A stretch of 64,000 bases of DNA from Spirochaetia bacterium. Lineage in GTDB: Bacteria > Spirochaetota > Spirochaetia > Treponematales > Treponemataceae. The stretch is from the NCBI GenBank assembly GCA_900767955.1, contig CAAGBC010000037.1, positions 62,001 through 126,000 on the forward strand. Reading direction: 5' to 3'. How positions within the stretch are numbered: position 1 is the first letter of the stretch; every line of letters starts with the position of its first letter. Under the pieces are notes generated by a model, which was not told where the DNA came from, searched no databases, and saw only the letters and a list, made by a program, of their open reading frames with translations. Shown here one piece after another: positions 18,444 to 26,779 of the stretch. Both the position numbers and the translations under genes were made by a program.

Positions 18444-19595
18444 CTAAATAAAATATTTTTGAACTCGTTTTGCACAAATGCTTGTCATTATTTCGTATGG
18501 AATTGTATTTGTCATGACTGCAATGTCATTTGCATCTTGTAACGCTTCATTGTCTTTTGGTCCATAAATAATTACTTTGTCCCATCGTTTGACTTCAGTA
18601 TTATTTAATCCTAAGTCAACCATACATTGATCCATGCAAATTCTTCCACAAATTGGATATAATTTTCCATTAATTGTTACTTTTAAGCCTGGTGAATTGC
18701 GTCTTAATAAACCATCAGCATATCCGATTGGAAGAATAGCAATAGTTGTATCATTTTGAGCAATCCATGTTCTTCCGTAAGAAATTGAAGTTCCTTTTGT
18801 TATTTTTTTTATTGCCACAACAGATGTTTCTAATTGCATAACAGGTTTTAAATCAACATCAATTTCTTTGTTTTTAAGAAAGTCTTTTGTAATTTCATCA
18901 GGGTAATATCCGTAAATAACAATGCCAGGACGAACCATATCCATTTGCATTTCTGGAAAGGCAAACAAGGCTGCGGAACTTGAGCAAGTTTTAATTCCTG
19001 GATTTATTCCTTCTTTTTTTATATTTTCTATTGCTTGAACAAAATCGTTATATTGTTTTTTTGTGAATTCTTGATTTTCTGTTGTAATACTGTCTGAAAC
19101 TGCAAAGTGAGTTATTGTTCCTGCAAGTTTTAAAATATTTTGGTCAGTAATTTCTTTTGCTAAAGGGGCTGCTTCATTTGGGAAACACCCTATTCTTCCC
19201 ATTCCTGTGTCAATTGCTAGAAATACTTCAAAATTTGATTTGTTATTTTTTTGAACACATTTTTTTAATTCAGTTATAAATTCTAAATCAAAAACAACTG
19301 GTGTTATATCATAATCTATTAAATCTTGAAATTCACTTGGTGTGCATAAACTTAATAGTAATAACTTTGATTTTATATTGTTGTTTCTAAGTTCAATTCC
19401 TTCTGAAATTGTTGCAATTGCAAGATAATCAATATTTTCTTCTTCTGCGATTTTTGCAGTTTCAATAGCTCCGCATCCGTAGCCATCTGCTTTTACCGCA
19501 ATACATATTTTTGTGTTTTTTTGTAAATTTTTCTTAACTTGTAATATGTTATTTTTTATATAATCTCTGAAAATGACAACTTTTGTACATCTCAT
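18444..19595 (-). CDS. alr: Alanine racemase
   Basis: The PLP enzyme makes D-alanine for peptidoglycan. The product (about 383 residues) has the PLP-lysine motif ICIAVKADGYGCGAIETAK, IDTGMGRIGCFP, the TCSSSAALFAFPEMQMDMVR block, and the C-terminal domain with ISYGRTWIAQNDTTIAILP (catalytic tyrosine) and GRICMDQCMVDLG. I start it at 19595 (MRCTKVVIFRDYI), because a GAAGG site lies just before it; an upstream in-frame ATG 16 codons earlier lacks one. It is convergent with folC. Confidence 0.94.
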   Translation of the reverse strand: MRCTKVVIFRDYIKNNILQVKKNLQKNTKICIAVKADGYGCGAIETAKIAEEENIDYLAIATISEGIELRNNNIKSKLLLLSLCTPSEFQDLIDYDITPVVFDLEFITELKKCVQKNNKSNFEVFLAIDTGMGRIGCFPNEAAPLAKEITDQNILKLAGTITHFAVSDSITTENQEFTKKQYNDFVQAIENIKKEGINPGIKTCSSSAALFAFPEMQMDMVRPGIVIYGYYPDEITKDFLKNKEIDVDLKPVMQLETSVVAIKKITKGTSISYGRTWIAQNDTTIAILPIGYADGLLRRNSPGLKVTINGKLYPICGRICMDQCMVDLGLNNTEVKRWDKVIIYGPKDNEALQDANDIAVMTNTIPYEIMTSICAKRVQKYFI

Positions 19596-19693
19596 TTTTG
19601 TGCCTTCTTTATAAAATTGGTTCAATTTTAGGTTTATAATCATATTTTATCAATGCTTAATTTAAAAAAAAATGATGTATTTGATTAAATTTA

Positions 19694-19722
19694 TTGAGAA
19701 ATATAAAAAAAAAGTTTATACT
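19694..19722 (+). promoter_or_regulatory. Sigma-70 promoter of the lipoprotein-thrC unit
   Basis: TTGAGA (19694-19699) and TATACT (19717-19722) are separated by 17 bases, and the predicted start lies about 25 bases before the lipoprotein ATG. The spacer contains an A9 run. Confidence 0.75.
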
Positions 19723-19752
19723 GTAGGTTAATATTGAAAATGAGGTATAAAA

Positions 19753-20730
19753 ATGAAAAAAATAAAAGTAATAAATATTGTAGCAATTTCACTTGCTTTT
19801 GCTATGATTTCATCATGTACATCAACAAATGTTTCTGCACCTTCTACAGAACAAGAAGAAGTTGTTGAAAAAGTTGTAAAAAAAGAACCTAAACCTTTAT
19901 CCGTAAAAAATAAAACAAATCAACTAGAAAATGATTTTTTAGCAAAACTTGCTGATATAGAATTGAAGTTAGTTTCTGCTCCAAAACAAACATTTAAAAC
20001 TAGAGAATTTTCAGCTCCATTTGTTGTAAAAGCTGAAAATCAAAATGGTCCTGTTGTTGATTTTGATATTACAGTTTCTTATCCTGTTTCAAGAAAAGAT
20101 AATTCTATTATGTATGATGTTGTTCAGTTAAAAACTGATGCAGATGGAAAAATTTCTTTTAAACCAACAGGTGCACAAACTTTTGCTGCAAAAGATTTTG
20201 TAACTTTTTATCCAACTCCAATAACAGCTACTTCATCAGTTGTTCAGGCTGCTTATGATATGGCTGTAAAAGCTCCTTGGAATGTAAAATCAGATTTAAC
20301 TTGGTATTCTGGACTTTTGTATGTATACGATTTTAATGAAAGTGGAAAACCTACTACAAATTCATTCTATTTACTTCAGAATTTGCGTAACGCTGGTGTA
20401 AATGTAGGAAATGCACCTTTAAGTAGTGCTTCATATTTTGAAAAACCACTTGCTGATTTATATAAAGACACAAAAGAAATTGTTGGTAATTCTCAGAAAT
20501 TTATGGTTTTTGGTTCAATAAAATATCTAAAACCTGTTGAAGAAACAGCAAATGGTTATTCATGTACTTTAGTTGCTGATATGAGTTGTATTGATATGAA
20601 AACAGGTGCTACTTTCTTGACTTTCCAAATTGTTGAAACTTATGAAGATACAAATAAATATAAAACTGTAGATAAATGTAAAGCAAATCTCACTGAAAAG
20701 GTTGCCGAAGCATTAATTTACGGAATGTAA
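19753..20730 (+). CDS. Putative lipoprotein of unknown function (325 aa)
   Basis: The N-terminus is a lipoprotein signal: basic start MKKIKV, hydrophobic core VAISLAFAMIS, then the lipobox ISSC with the cysteine at about residue 22. After a flexible, charged linker (EQEEVVEKVVKKEPKP), the mature part has an alternating strand pattern and an N-terminal region that reads like an Ig- or carboxypeptidase-regulatory-like fold (FSAPFVVKAENQNGPVVDFD). The C-terminal half resembles penicillin-binding-activator-like (CsgG/LpoB) folds (KFMVFGSIKYLKPVEET and SCIDMKTGATFLTFQIVET), which is only a weak impression. It is 13 bases before thrC. Confidence 0.75.
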   Translation: MKKIKVINIVAISLAFAMISSCTSTNVSAPSTEQEEVVEKVVKKEPKPLSVKNKTNQLENDFLAKLADIELKLVSAPKQTFKTREFSAPFVVKAENQNGPVVDFDITVSYPVSRKDNSIMYDVVQLKTDADGKISFKPTGAQTFAAKDFVTFYPTPITATSSVVQAAYDMAVKAPWNVKSDLTWYSGLLYVYDFNESGKPTTNSFYLLQNLRNAGVNVGNAPLSSASYFEKPLADLYKDTKEIVGNSQKFMVFGSIKYLKPVEETANGYSCTLVADMSCIDMKTGATFLTFQIVETYEDTNKYKTVDKCKANLTEKVAEALIYGM

Positions 20731-20743
20731 AAGAAGGAAAAAA

Positions 20744-22162
20744 ATGATTTACACAGATACAAGAGACAATAGCGTAAAAACTAACTTTAGAACTGCCGTT
20801 ATGAGTGGAATGAATTCTGCTACAGGTGGTTTGTATATTCCTGTTGAATTTCCTAAGTTGGATAGTTCTTTTATCAATAAAAATCCTGAGCCATCTTTTA
20901 GAGATATTTCTTTTAATATGGCTAAACCTTATGTTGATGGGGAAATTCCTGATGAAGATTTAATTGAAATTATTCAAGATGCTTATCCTTTTTCTCCAAA
21001 AGTTGTTCCTTGTGATAATGTTTCTTACATTCTTGAATTATTCCATGGCCCTACATGTGCATTTAAAGACTTTGGTGCAAGATTTATGGCTCGTGTTATG
21101 TCATATTTCAATAAATCAGAAGATGGAACATTACATATTTTAGTTGCTACTTCTGGAGATACTGGAAGTGCTGTAGGAAGTGCATTTCATAATGTTCCTG
21201 GTTTGGATGTAACAATTTTGTATCCAGAAGGAAAAATCAGTGAAATTCAAGAAAAACAACTTTCTACTTTCACTGGAAATGTTCGTGCATTAAAAGTAAA
21301 AGGAACTTTTGATGATTGTCAGAGACTTGTAAAAACTGCTTTTACAGATGAAGATTTAAGAAAACAATTTAGATTGTCATCTGCTAATTCTATTAATATT
21401 TCTCGTTTGTTACCTCAAAGTTTCTACTATATGTATTCATCTTTGGTTGTTAGAAATAGAATTGCTATTGATAGCAAACTTGATAATCCTTCTATAATTT
21501 CTATCGTTCCATCTGGAAACTTCGGAAATCTTACATCTGGCTTAATTGCAAAAGAAATGGGTGCTCCTATTGCTGGATTTGTTGCTGCAACAAATACTAA
21601 TCGCACTATCCCTGATTGGATTGCAACAGGAAATTATAATCCTCGCCCTTCTGTAGAAACTTATGCAAATGCAATGGATGTTGGCGCTCCAAGTAATTAT
21701 GAAAGAATTAAGGCAATGTATTCTTTTGAACAAGTAAAAGATTTATTTGCTTCATATTGGTTGGATAACGATGGAATTAAAAGAAGTATTGCTGAATGTA
21801 ATGATAAAACAGGATATGTAATTGATCCTCATGGAGCAATTGGTTGGAAAGCTTGGGACGCTATTCGTAATGGTGACATGGAAAAACTTGTTTCTGGTCA
21901 AAAAAATGATTTTGAACAACCTGGTTTAACACCAAATATTCCATGTTGGGCTAATGATGTTGTGAATAAAAATGCTGTTGGCATTATTCTAGAAACTGCT
22001 CATCCTGCAAAATTTGGAGATATTGTAAAAGATGCTATGGGTCGTGAACCAATTATTCCTTCAAGATTAGCAGAAATAATGGAATTACCTGATAGATCAA
22101 TTCCAATGGAAAATGATTATGATTTATTCAAAGATTGGTTAATGGCTAATCTACAAAAATAA
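20744..22162 (+). CDS. thrC: Threonine synthase
   Basis: The PLP enzyme converts O-phosphohomoserine to threonine. The product (472 residues) begins with the family header YTDTRDNSVKTNFRTAVMSG, has the PLP-lysine motif HGPTCAFKDFGARFMARVM, the phosphate loop region VATSGDTGSAVGSAFHN, and NSINISRLLPQSFYYMYSS. Length and motif order match the long (class II, yeast/E. coli-like) threonine synthases. It follows the lipoprotein in the same transcript and ends at a strong terminator. Confidence 0.95.
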   Translation: MIYTDTRDNSVKTNFRTAVMSGMNSATGGLYIPVEFPKLDSSFINKNPEPSFRDISFNMAKPYVDGEIPDEDLIEIIQDAYPFSPKVVPCDNVSYILELFHGPTCAFKDFGARFMARVMSYFNKSEDGTLHILVATSGDTGSAVGSAFHNVPGLDVTILYPEGKISEIQEKQLSTFTGNVRALKVKGTFDDCQRLVKTAFTDEDLRKQFRLSSANSINISRLLPQSFYYMYSSLVVRNRIAIDSKLDNPSIISIVPSGNFGNLTSGLIAKEMGAPIAGFVAATNTNRTIPDWIATGNYNPRPSVETYANAMDVGAPSNYERIKAMYSFEQVKDLFASYWLDNDGIKRSIAECNDKTGYVIDPHGAIGWKAWDAIRNGDMEKLVSGQKNDFEQPGLTPNIPCWANDVVNKNAVGIILETAHPAKFGDIVKDAMGREPIIPSRLAEIMELPDRSIPMENDYDLFKDWLMANLQK

Positions 22163-22181
22163 GTAAATTTATTTTATTTAT

Positions 22182-22245
22182 AAAAAAGGGACTGTCTGAA
22201 ATTAAAGTGTAAAGTTCACTTAAAATAAGACAATCCCTTTTTTTT
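22182..22245 (+). terminator. Branched Rho-independent terminator after thrC
   Basis: AAAAAAGGGACTGTCT pairs with AGACAATCCCTTTTTT (one mismatch) and encloses a nested small hairpin AAGTG / CACTT. A T8 tract follows. Confidence 0.8.
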
Positions 22246-22267
22246 ATCAATCAAGAGCTATCCAAAA

Positions 22268-22345
22268 AGTATAAGTTCTTGTGTCATCCCGAATTCATTT
22301 CGGGATCTACTCATTATATATGTAGATGCTGAATCGAGTTCAGCA
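22268..22345. repeat. Dispersed palindromic repeat (TGTCATCCCGAA type)
   Basis: This short element contains CCCGAATTCATTTCGGG as one hairpin and ATGCTGAATCGAGTTCAGCAT as a second. The outer words TGTCATCCCGAA and TTCGGGATCT recur in opposite orientation at about 53767-53836, which marks it as a dispersed repeat. It lies between thrC and the purine permease gene, outside both. Confidence 0.6.
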
Positions 22346-22368
22346 TTATTAGATAGAACCTTTTATTG

Positions 22369-23712
22369 CTATCCTTTAATGGCTTCAAAAATGAAGTTTC
22401 CTGTAAAAATAATAGCTAAAATCCATGTTACAATTGGAATTTCTTTTATTTTTCTTGCTGTTACTTTACAAATTACATAAGAAATAATTCCCCAAGCAAT
22501 TCCGTCAGAAATTGAATATGCAAATGGCATTGTTATTATTGCTAAGAATGCTGGAATTCCTTCTGTTGGGTCTTCAAATTTAATTGATGTTACAGATTTC
22601 ATCATTAAGAATCCTACAAAAATAAGTGCTGGTGCTGTTGCTGCTGAAGGAATTAATGCAAATAAAGGATTGAATAATAAAGCAAATAAGAAAAGTACTG
22701 CTGTAACAACGGAAGCTAAGCCTGTTCTTGCTCCTGCTGCAACACCAGCGGAAGATTCAACAAAAGATGTTACAGTTGAAGTTCCTAAACAAGCACCAGC
22801 TACAGTTCCTATTGAATCGGCAAGTAATGCTCCTCTAACATTTTTAATATTCCCTTCTTCATCTTTTAAATTGCCTTGCTCTGTAACGCCTAACAAAGTT
22901 CCGATTGTATCAAATAAATCTGTAAATAAGAAAGTGATAAGAATTACAAGGAATTGACCTAGTGTTGCCCAAGAAAAAGCTTGTGTTTCTGGATTTATAA
23001 CAATTCCTTTGAAGTCGAATTCAAATAAATGAGGTGTGGAAGGAGTTGCGATTGGGGAAAAATTTTCAGGTACTGTTGTTACTGCGAATGGAATTCCTAT
23101 TATTGTTGTTATAATGATTCCTAACAGAACTGCGCCTGGGACTTTTAATATGTACAAAACAATAGTAATTATTAAACCAATTAATGCAACTATTGCAGTT
23201 TTGTTTGCCATATTAAAATTAACATATCCAATGAAAGTTCCTGTTTCTTTTGAAAGTATTCCAGCGTTTACTAAACCTAAAATTGTAACAAATAAACCGA
23301 TTCCGACTGCTACTGCCTTTTTTAAACTTTCAGGAATAGAATTGATAATAGCTTCTCTAACGCCACCTAATGAAAGTAATATAAAAATAATACCTTCAAT
23401 AAATACAGCTGTTAATGCTAGTTGCCAAGAACATCCCATTCCAATTACTACTGTGTAAGCAAAAAATGCATTTAATCCAAGACCAGGCGCTAGAGCTACT
23501 GGAAGATTTGCAATAAATGCCATAATTAATGTAGCAAAGGCTGCTGAAATTGCAGTCGCTGTAAAAACGGCATTCCAATTCATTCCTGCATCAGATAAGA
23601 TTGAAGGATTTAATGCTAAGATGTAAGCCATTGCAAGAAATGATGTAATTCCTCCAATAATTTCTTTTCCGATTGTTGTGTTATTTTCAGTAATTTTGAA
23701 TATGTTTTTCAT
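22369..23712 (-). CDS. NCS2-family purine permease (guanine/hypoxanthine/adenine type)
   Basis: The product (447 residues) has about 12-14 membrane segments and the AzgA/PbuG group hallmarks: an N-terminal GGITSFLAMAYILALNPSIL, ANLPVALAPGLGLNAFFAYT, and FTDLFDTIGTLLGVTEQGNL in the middle, followed by STVTSFVESSAGVAAGARTG. This group imports purine bases with protons. The exact base cannot be predicted. The ribosome site AAAGGAGG is strong, and TATAAT-like sequence lies upstream; no purine riboswitch aptamer is seen there. Confidence 0.9.
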   Translation of the reverse strand: MKNIFKITENNTTIGKEIIGGITSFLAMAYILALNPSILSDAGMNWNAVFTATAISAAFATLIMAFIANLPVALAPGLGLNAFFAYTVVIGMGCSWQLALTAVFIEGIIFILLSLGGVREAIINSIPESLKKAVAVGIGLFVTILGLVNAGILSKETGTFIGYVNFNMANKTAIVALIGLIITIVLYILKVPGAVLLGIIITTIIGIPFAVTTVPENFSPIATPSTPHLFEFDFKGIVINPETQAFSWATLGQFLVILITFLFTDLFDTIGTLLGVTEQGNLKDEEGNIKNVRGALLADSIGTVAGACLGTSTVTSFVESSAGVAAGARTGLASVVTAVLFLFALLFNPLFALIPSAATAPALIFVGFLMMKSVTSIKFEDPTEGIPAFLAIITMPFAYSISDGIAWGIISYVICKVTARKIKEIPIVTWILAIIFTGNFIFEAIKG

Positions 23713-23811
23713 AATACTAAAAATACCTCCTTTGTGTGATAAAACTGATTATATCATATTTATAAAAATTATAAAAATTTATAAAAAAAAATATTTTTTT
23801 TTGAAAACATG

Positions 23812-23840
23812 TTGACATTATTTTTTATATTTGATATATT
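23812..23840 (+). promoter_or_regulatory. Sigma-70 promoter of tRNA-Gly
   Basis: TTGACA (23812-23817) and TATATT (23835-23840) are separated by 17 bases, and the tRNA begins 13 bases after the -10 box. Confidence 0.85.
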
Positions 23841-23853
23841 CTAAATATCAGAT

Positions 23854-23926
23854 GCGGCAGTCATATAACGGCTCATTATCTCAGCCTTCCAAGCTGATGA
23901 CGAGGGTTCGACTCCCTTCTGCCGCT
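23854..23926 (+). tRNA. tRNA-Gly (TCC)
   Basis: This is a 73-base tRNA. The acceptor stem GCGGCAG pairs with CTGCCGC, the anticodon loop CTTCCAA gives TCC at 23888-23890 with a perfect stem TCAGC / GCTGA, and the T arm GAGGGTTCGACTCCCTT is canonical. CCA is not encoded. Confidence 0.95.
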
Positions 23927-23928
23927 CT

Positions 23929-23959
23929 AAACCGAATCACTTTAGTGGTTCGGTTTTTT
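23929..23959 (+). terminator. Terminator of tRNA-Gly
   Basis: AACCGAATCAC / GTGGTTCGGTT forms an 11-bp stem (one T-G pair) with loop TTTA, followed by a T-rich run. It starts 3 bases after the tRNA. Confidence 0.85.
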
Positions 23960-23986
23960 TTTATGTAATTTTTTTATACAAAAAAT

Positions 23987-24026
23987 AAAACCTTAAAAAA
24001 TTATTTCTAACTTTTTAAGGTTTTTT
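23987..24026 (-). terminator. Hairpin terminator after the hydrogenase gene
   Basis: AAAACCTTAAAAA pairs with TTTTTAAGGTTTT over a 13-base loop. It lies about 40 bases after the stop codon of the minus-strand hydrogenase gene; T tracts exist on both strands, so it may work in both directions. Confidence 0.65.
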
Positions 24027-24064
24027 CTATATTTTATAATATTTAGGTTTCTTTTTTATATTTG

Positions 24065-25531
24065 CTACTCTTTTTCTTTTCCTTCTTTTACATATTTATC
24101 TAGTAAAACATTAGCAACTTTAGGATTTGTGATTACAGCAGGACCTGCAATACAGCCTCCTTCGCAAGCCATTACTTCTACTAAGTTTCCAGTTGAAGAA
24201 GATGGTTCAAGAATTCCTGCGTTTATTTGACCGTACATTCTTAGTTTTGCCATACCTGGTCTGTTTAAACCGTTAATTATATCAATTTTTGCATTTACAT
24301 CTTCTGGAAGTCTTATTTTTACAGCTTCTGATACTCCTCCTGTTTTTGCAAAGTTACGGGCAGATGGTGTTGGGCAATTTTGCTTTTGAGTATTTTCTAA
24401 CTGTGCAATATCAATTTCTTTTGCAATGAATAATGCTGCTAATTCTTCAATTGACAGAACATAGTTTACATTATCATCGTCAAATCCTTCCCTTCTTTTT
24501 GCTAAACATGGTCCAATAAATACTGTAATACAATCTGGATTTTGTTCTTTTGCAATTTTTGCTGTGTAATGCATAGGACTTTTTGTTTCTGAAACGCAAG
24601 GTTTTAAGTTTGGAACATGAATATTTACTGCTCTAACATATGCTGAACAACAAGATGTTGTCATTACTTTATCACCTCGTTTCATTCTTTCTTCAAATTC
24701 TTTTGCTTCTTTGTCTGCACAAATATCAGCTCCGATGGCTACTTCAAGAACATCATCAAATCCTGCTACTTTTAAGGCGCTTTCTAATTGACCAACAGAT
24801 GCTTTGAATTGTGCTGCAATTGCAGGTGCATACATTGCAATAACTTTTTTTTCTTTTTTCATTATATGTTTTATAACATCAACTAATTGGCTTTTATCCA
24901 TCATGGCGCCAAAAGGACATTCTTTCATACAATTTCCACAGAAAATACATTTATCATAATCAATCTTTTCATGACCATCAGGACCTTTTGAAATTGCTCC
25001 AACAGGACAAGCTTCTTCACATGGTACAGGAACTTTTATGATTGCATGATAAGGACAGTTTGTAGCACAAATTCCGCAGTGAATACATTTATCAGGATCG
25101 ATAAAAGCTCTTTTGTTTATTGTAATTGCTTTTTTAGGACAGTTCATTGTACATGGACGAGCAAAACATCCTTGACAGGCGTTAGTAACTATATAATCTT
25201 GTTTTACACATGCGTTACAAGCTTCGTGCAAAACTGTTAGCATTGGCCATGTTGGTTTTTCTCTGTTTAATGCGTCTGTTGCATATTCATCTAAATCTTT
25301 ATCTTCATCACAATTTTCAACTGATATACCGAGTCTTGCAACTGTTCTAAGTTTTAGAATTTCTCTGTCATGATAAATGCAACATCTAATAGATTGTTTG
25401 TCTTTTGGTGCAAGTTCTTTTGGAATTCGGTTGATTTCTTTTTCTTCAAGTCTTCCATTTAGTTGTAATTTTGCTATTTTTACTAATATTTCTCTTTTTA
25501 CATTCGCCGCATTGTTATTAATATTTAACAT
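24065..25531 (-). CDS. [FeFe] hydrogenase, monomeric, probably group B
   Basis: The product (about 488 residues) has an N-terminal helical region with several cysteines, four ferredoxin-type segments (CQGCFARPCTMNCP, CIHCGICATNCP, a CEEACPVGAI pair and CIFCGNCMKECP), and then the H-cluster domain. Its H-cluster motifs are TTSCCSAYVRAV (L1), CVSETKSPMHYTA (L2) and VMACEGGCIAGPAV (L3). L1 lacks the TSCCPxW proline-tryptophan of group A, and L2 is the TxSPMHYTA type, which I know from group B enzymes. The true start is at 25531, after AAAGGA. It is divergent from the mdh-fumC-hdr operon. Maturases HydEFG are not in the window. Confidence 0.85.
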   Translation of the reverse strand: MLNINNNAANVKREILVKIAKLQLNGRLEEKEINRIPKELAPKDKQSIRCCIYHDREILKLRTVARLGISVENCDEDKDLDEYATDALNREKPTWPMLTVLHEACNACVKQDYIVTNACQGCFARPCTMNCPKKAITINKRAFIDPDKCIHCGICATNCPYHAIIKVPVPCEEACPVGAISKGPDGHEKIDYDKCIFCGNCMKECPFGAMMDKSQLVDVIKHIMKKEKKVIAMYAPAIAAQFKASVGQLESALKVAGFDDVLEVAIGADICADKEAKEFEERMKRGDKVMTTSCCSAYVRAVNIHVPNLKPCVSETKSPMHYTAKIAKEQNPDCITVFIGPCLAKRREGFDDDNVNYVLSIEELAALFIAKEIDIAQLENTQKQNCPTPSARNFAKTGGVSEAVKIRLPEDVNAKIDIINGLNRPGMAKLRMYGQINAGILEPSSSTGNLVEVMACEGGCIAGPAVITNPKVANVLLDKYVKEGKEKE

Positions 25532-25664
25532 AAAAAATCCTTTTGCATTTGACAATATTATCCATATTATAACTTATATTTTTATATATATAAAGTATTA
25601 AAAAATAAAGAAGATATGTAGTGTTTTTAAATAAAGTTTTTTTAGCAAATGAAGAAATTAGTAG

Positions 25665-25693
25665 TTAACATAAATAGGAAAAAGCTTTATAAT
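25665..25693 (+). promoter_or_regulatory. Sigma-70 promoter of the mdh-fumC-hdr-flx-frd operon
   Basis: TTAACA (25665-25670) and a perfect TATAAT (25688-25693) are separated by 17 bases. This leaves a roughly 90-base leader before the mdh start, with a small hairpin (AAGATTTATTAC-type, AGATTT / AAATCT) in it and an AGGAG ribosome site 7 bases before ATG. No known riboswitch is recognised in the leader. Confidence 0.8.
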
Positions 25694-25791
25694 ATAAGAT
25701 AATGCCGTTGCTGTATAAGTAAGAGATTTTGTAATAAATCTTATATAAGCAAACTAATTTAATAATACATAAATACATAGGAGACACAATT

Positions 25792-26733
25792 ATGTCGAAT
25801 AAGATTACAATTATTGGTGCTGGTCAAGTTGGTTCAACTATTGCCTTTGCACTTACATTAAAACAGCTTGCTTCTGAAATTGTTTTGATTGATATTGCTA
25901 AAGACAGAGCTATGGGTGAAGCAATGGATATCAGACAAGGAACTCCATTTATCGGACCTGTATCAGTTCGTGAAGGTGATTATATTGATGCTAAAGATTC
26001 TGACATTGTTGTTTTGACTTCTGGTGTTGCTCGTAAACCAGGACAGTCTCGTCTTGATCTTACACAGACAAATGTAAATATTACAAAATCAATTATTCCA
26101 GAAATTACAAAAGTTGCTCCAAACGCAATTTATGTTATTGTTGCAAACCCTGTTGATATTTTGACATATCAGTTTGTAAAAACATCTGGCATTCCTACAA
26201 ACCGTATTGTTGGTACTGGTACTATGCTTGATACAGCTCGTTTCCGTGCGAGAATTGCAGAAACATATAAAGTTGCTCAAGAAAATGTTCATGGATATGT
26301 TTTTGGTGAACATGGAGATTCTTCTTTTGTACCTTGGTCTTTGGCAAATATTGGTTCTGTTCCTGTTGAAAAATATGCAGCTGCATTTGAAGGTGGAAAT
26401 ATGCCTGCACTTGATAAAGATGATGTAGAAGATTACATCCGCAAATCAGGTGGAATTATTATTGCTGCAAAAAAATGTACAAACTATGCAATTGGTGTTA
26501 CAACAGCAACACTTTGTGAAGCATTAAACTATGACACAGATTCTGTTCTTACAATTTCATCTATGATGAACGGAGAATACGGAATCGACGATGTTTGTTT
26601 AAGTATTCCTTCTGTTGTTGGAGCTAAAGGTCTTACAGGTCATATTGTTGCTCCTCTTACAGATGCTGAAATTGCATCTCTAAGACATAGCGCAGATTGC
26701 TTAAAAGATGTTATTAAACAAATTCAATTCTAA
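25792..26733 (+). CDS. mdh: Malate dehydrogenase (LDH-like family, Arg at the specificity position)
   Basis: The product (313 residues) is an L-2-hydroxyacid dehydrogenase of the LDH/MDH family: Rossmann motif IIGAGQVGSTIAF, Asp at the end of beta-2 (LIDI, NAD preference), DTAR with Asp147 and Arg150, and the catalytic His174 in GEHGDSS. At the residue that decides substrate choice (position 102 in LDH numbering) it has Arg81 in GVARKPGQSRLDL, where lactate dehydrogenases have Gln; Arg here favours oxaloacetate/malate. General sequence looks LDH-like, so an automatic call may say lactate dehydrogenase. It opens the operon, 46 bases before fumarase. Confidence 0.82.
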   Translation: MSNKITIIGAGQVGSTIAFALTLKQLASEIVLIDIAKDRAMGEAMDIRQGTPFIGPVSVREGDYIDAKDSDIVVLTSGVARKPGQSRLDLTQTNVNITKSIIPEITKVAPNAIYVIVANPVDILTYQFVKTSGIPTNRIVGTGTMLDTARFRARIAETYKVAQENVHGYVFGEHGDSSFVPWSLANIGSVPVEKYAAAFEGGNMPALDKDDVEDYIRKSGGIIIAAKKCTNYAIGVTTATLCEALNYDTDSVLTISSMMNGEYGIDDVCLSIPSVVGAKGLTGHIVAPLTDAEIASLRHSADCLKDVIKQIQF

Positions 26734-26779
26734 AAAAAAGTTGTATATATAGATTTTTAGATGGGAGATTTACATTCTT

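Noticed and set aside
23713..23830. Purine riboswitch before the permease gene
   Set aside because: The stretch is almost only A and T and lacks the three-way junction core sequence of purine aptamers.
25792..26733. Straight lactate dehydrogenase call
   Set aside because: The residue at the specificity position is Arg, and the operon needs malate dehydrogenase.
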